From Collimonas sp. OK307 (GTDB lineage: Bacteria; Pseudomonadota; Gammaproteobacteria; Burkholderiales; Burkholderiaceae_D): 64,000 nt of DNA. The notes beneath the pieces were generated by a model that worked only from the letters and a program-made list of their open reading frames with translations, was not told the origin of the DNA and did no database searches. Below are positions 63,466-64,000 of the stretch, piece by piece (positions within the stretch are counted from its first letter, which is position 1; every line of letters starts with the position of its first letter). Location of the stretch: positions 558,001 through 622,000 of the forward strand of contig NZ_FOQI01000001.1 in the NCBI RefSeq assembly GCF_900113705.1, in the 5' to 3' direction. A program made the position numbers and the translations under genes.

Positions 63466-63849
63466 TCTTGATAGCTCCATCATAAATTACTCAAACACAA
63501 AATTGCCGCAGACAAATAACCCGCGTAGCGCACCGACAGAGGGGTTGCCGAGCCAGGCAGATTGCAGCGCCGTAGTTTGCAACACTGGATTAGCTTTTCG
63601 CCAACACTGCGCATTTTATCAATTTTTGCGGGCAACCGGAGTTTTGCCGAAAAAGCCCGGGCAGTCTTGCAAGTCATACGCGATCTGCGCACTGACAATG
63701 CCGACATGTTTACCGCTGGCCAATATTTGATTAGAGCAATCGTGCACGCGCCATGTCTTGCTGATGAAGCGATGTACAAAATTGCTTTTGAACAACTAAA
63801 GACTATATAATCATTCTTCGTTGCCAAATTCAATGCCAGCAAGGCCCCC
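63466..63849. other. Intergenic region at the right edge with a promoter
   Basis: No convincing gene; short open frames on both strands lack family similarity or ribosome-binding sites. Near its right end TTGCTT (63782-63787), an 18-bp spacer and TATAAT (63806-63811) form a promoter for the gene that follows. Confidence 0.5.
63782..63811 (+). promoter_or_regulatory. Sigma-70 promoter of the right-edge gene
   Basis: TTGCTT, 18-bp spacer and perfect TATAAT. Transcription would begin near 63818, about 30 nt before the ATG. Confidence 0.65.
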
Positions 63850-64000
63850 ATGAAGACGTTGTTCAAAGCACTTAGCATCATGTTTCTTTTAGCACTGATG
63901 GTCGGCTTTGGCTTATGTGGTTTGCTAGGAATTGCCTCTGGAGCTCACTACAAAGCCAATAGCGGTGACCGGTCTATTTTTCTCCTTGGATGCGCAGGAG
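63850..64000 (+). CDS. Start of an unknown membrane or exported protein
   Basis: The window ends after 50 codons. The visible part begins MKTLFKALSIMFLLALMVGF and continues GLCGLLGIASGAHYKANSGD, a strongly hydrophobic N-terminus that could be a membrane helix or a signal sequence. A good promoter lies just upstream. No family can be assigned from this fragment. Confidence 0.6.
   Translation, partial: MKTLFKALSIMFLLALMVGFGLCGLLGIASGAHYKANSGDRSIFLLGCAG

Noticed and set aside
63562-63810. Possible small plus-strand gene before the right-edge gene
   Set aside because: No ribosome-binding site or family similarity, and its end overlaps a strong promoter.

Overview
The window is a gene-dense, GC-rich chromosomal segment of a betaproteobacterium. 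Gene content and order (carAB-greA, rlmE-ftsH-folP-glmM, a pst-pho operon divergent from ppk, a Gcr-type membrane protein beside two small cytochromes c, DUF1841, DUF2917, DUF4149) fit Burkholderiales, most probably Oxalobacteraceae (Collimonas/Herbaspirillum-like). That placement is inference from families and synteny, not from a marker tree. I see no rRNA, tRNA, CRISPR array, prophage or intact insertion sequence.

Layout. 1-12.9 kb: a minus-strand run of carA-carB, greA, a DUF4149 membrane protein, rlmE (divergent from yhbY), ftsH, folP, glmM and a first PhoB-PhoR pair that runs off the left edge. 13.2-16.1 kb: a GlcG-like protein, an NlpC/P60 peptidase, a small membrane protein of unknown function and a patatin-like lipoprotein. 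16.2-26.2 kb: a phosphate block, pstS-pstC-pstA-pstB-phoU-phoB-phoR on the minus strand and divergent ppk1-sixA on the plus strand, with Pho-box-like promoters facing both ways. 26.4-30.3 kb: PHA depolymerase, an orphan RnfB-like ferredoxin with nth, a VIT-type metal transporter and DUF1841. 30.3-38.6 kb: a CzcCBA heavy-metal efflux operon led by a 60-residue secreted protein, divergent from its two-component system. 38.6-45.1 kb: two cytochromes c, the Gcr membrane protein, a MoxR ATPase/VWA pair and a pseudo-receiver protein. 45.5-51.5 kb: parE, a lytic transglycosylase, parC and a DUF1090 protein. 51.6-57.0 kb: an aminotransferase, a RidA-like protein, a DMT exporter and a DUF2917-LysE exporter pair divergent from a MocR-type regulator. 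57.1-64 kb: htpG, a FitAB toxin-antitoxin pair, the kbl-tdh threonine catabolic operon with an XRE-cupin regulator, a glycine-zipper lipoprotein and the start of an unknown membrane protein.

Genes that work together: phosphate import (PstSCAB-PhoU), sensing (PhoBR) and polyphosphate synthesis (Ppk) share a regulatory region. CzcRS probably controls czcCBA. Kbl and Tdh convert threonine to glycine and acetyl-CoA. ParE and ParC form topoisomerase IV. Several start codons are corrected from ribosome-binding sites: GTG for ftsH, TTG for carA, TTG for the czcS-like kinase.

The most unusual material lies between genes. There are short tandem-repeat arrays with 12-13-bp units, some straddling stop codons; long perfect inverted repeats in the pstS leader and in front of the FitAB locus; three 11-bp direct repeats at the MocR/LysE promoter; a palindromic repeat element before the DUF1090 gene; and palindromes at the czc and kbl control regions.
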